A DNA stretch of 14,878 nucleotides. Origin: CBDUUP01 sp965370435. GTDB lineage: Bacteria; Chloroflexota; Anaerolineae; Anaerolineales; UBA11579. Within the stretch, counting starts at the first letter, position 1. The number at the start of each line of letters is the position of its first letter. The notes under the pieces are model-generated. The model saw nothing but the letters and a program-made list of their open reading frames with translations, had not been told where the DNA came from and searched no databases. A program made the position numbers and the translations under genes. This document shows positions 14,255-14,878 of this stretch, one piece after another. Location: positions 1 through 14,878 of the forward strand of contig CBDUUP010000069.1 of assembly GCA_965370435.1 (NCBI GenBank), in the 5' to 3' direction.

Positions 14255-14878
14255 ATGAAAAAAAACCTGCGTTATTTCCAGACCATACTATGGCTGTGCC
14301 TGCTGTTTGTGATAGCGCTAAATGGCTGCGCCACTACTGAAACCCCCGTCCCAAGCCTGACGAGTACTTCGCCGCCGCCTACCCACACGCCCTTATCCCC
14401 TCGAACCTCCTCCCCGACTGTAACGCTGTCTCCTACGGTTACAGTTTCACCGACGAAGACGCTTTCCCCAACCTTAAGGCCCACGCGAACCATCACGCCA
14501 ACCATCACCCCAACCTGGACACCCCTCCCGACCTTTTCCCCGGATGAAGCGGGAGACTTCGTAATAGACCTGCTGCAAAACCATGTCGACTGTGAACTGC
14601 CATGCTGGTGGGGGATCATACCTGACTCCACCAATAGGTATGAAGCCCAAGCATTTTTTGAGCAGTTTGGAAGCACAATCCGGCGGGCACGTTTCGATCC
14701 ACAATACGGTTCTATAAATATATTTCTTGATTCAAAAAGTTTATATTTCAATATTAATTATATAAACCGAAATGACATAGTAACGAAACTATATATTGTG
14801 ACTTCAATGCGTGAAGACAGAGGCGAAGATGGTTTTTTTAAGATTTACAATGATCCAAATTACTATCAAATGTTGAAC
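14255..14878 (+). CDS. Uncharacterised lipoprotein, copy 2 of the tandem pair, 3'-truncated by the window
   Basis: The frame is open from ATG 14255 to the window edge (208 codons). It repeats the layout of copy 1: signal peptide with LNGC lipobox (Cys25), Thr/Pro stalk (about 26-95) and the DCELPCWWGIIPDSTNRYEA motif. Over the 115 residues from FSPDEA to YYxMLN the copies are about 70% identical by eye. The central 26-residue motif block is completely identical. GGGAG at 14241-14245 lies 9 nt upstream of the ATG, and the gap to copy 1 is 14 nt, so the two are probably cotranscribed. The stalk carries one TLSPTV unit fewer than copy 1 but has extra ITPT units. Function is unknown; surface display or ligand binding is only a guess. 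The C-terminal half lies outside the window. Confidence 0.82.
   Translation, partial: MKKNLRYFQTILWLCLLFVIALNGCATTETPVPSLTSTSPPPTHTPLSPRTSSPTVTLSPTVTVSPTKTLSPTLRPTRTITPTITPTWTPLPTFSPDEAGDFVIDLLQNHVDCELPCWWGIIPDSTNRYEAQAFFEQFGSTIRRARFDPQYGSINIFLDSKSLYFNINYINRNDIVTKLYIVTSMREDRGEDGFFKIYNDPNYYQMLN

Overview
The window looks like chromosomal DNA of an uncultured or poorly characterised member of the Chloroflexota (Anaerolineae-like). This placement is an inference from several traits: long Thr/Pro-rich linkers in exported proteins, lipoproteins with a Cys-x-Leu-Pro-Cys-Trp-Trp-Gly motif, a MoaD-MoaE fusion, a fabF-rnc-smc gene order and intergenic gaps full of dispersed palindromic repeats. I see no integrase, transposase, phage gene, tRNA, rRNA or CRISPR array.

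Left part (1-4800, mostly + strand). The window opens inside a SurA/PrsA-like parvulin-type peptidyl-prolyl isomerase gene that ends in a strong intrinsic terminator. Next come a small membrane protein of the DUF1295/isoprenylcysteine-methyltransferase-like group, a minus-strand PspC-domain miniprotein, and a secreted lipoprotein hydrolase of the CocE/X-Pro dipeptidyl-peptidase S15 family with an intact Ser-Asp-His triad. The gaps between these genes (1098-1455, 2089-2394, 2590-2807, 4467-4893) hold MITE-like nested inverted repeats, tandem hairpins and pieces of repeat families known from many environmental bacterial genomes.

Central part (4894-12964, all minus strand). Six genes lie head to tail in the transcription order moaC, moaDE (fusion), thrC-like, fabF, rnc, smc. 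The first three are tightly coupled: a 3-nt gap, then a 1-nt stop/start overlap. The rest are separated by 52, 151 and 15 nt. They cover molybdenum cofactor synthesis, threonine synthesis (or another PLP reaction), fatty acid elongation, RNA processing and chromosome condensation. Two regulatory features stand out. One is an extended -10 promoter placed so that the moaC mRNA should be leaderless. The other is a 26-position irregular stem-loop in the rnc leader directly abutting the rnc ribosome-binding site, a good candidate for RNase III autoregulation.

Right part (13090-14878, + strand). Two tandem paralogous lipoprotein genes of unknown function follow, the second cut by the window edge. 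They share a signal peptide, a Thr/Pro-rich stalk and a CxLPCWWG-type globular domain. Their nucleotide divergence is strongly mosaic, which suggests gene conversion. These are the least understood genes in the window. I found no clearly new multi-gene system. The best leads are the tandem lipoproteins, the rnc leader hairpin and the coupled moaDE/PLP-enzyme pair.
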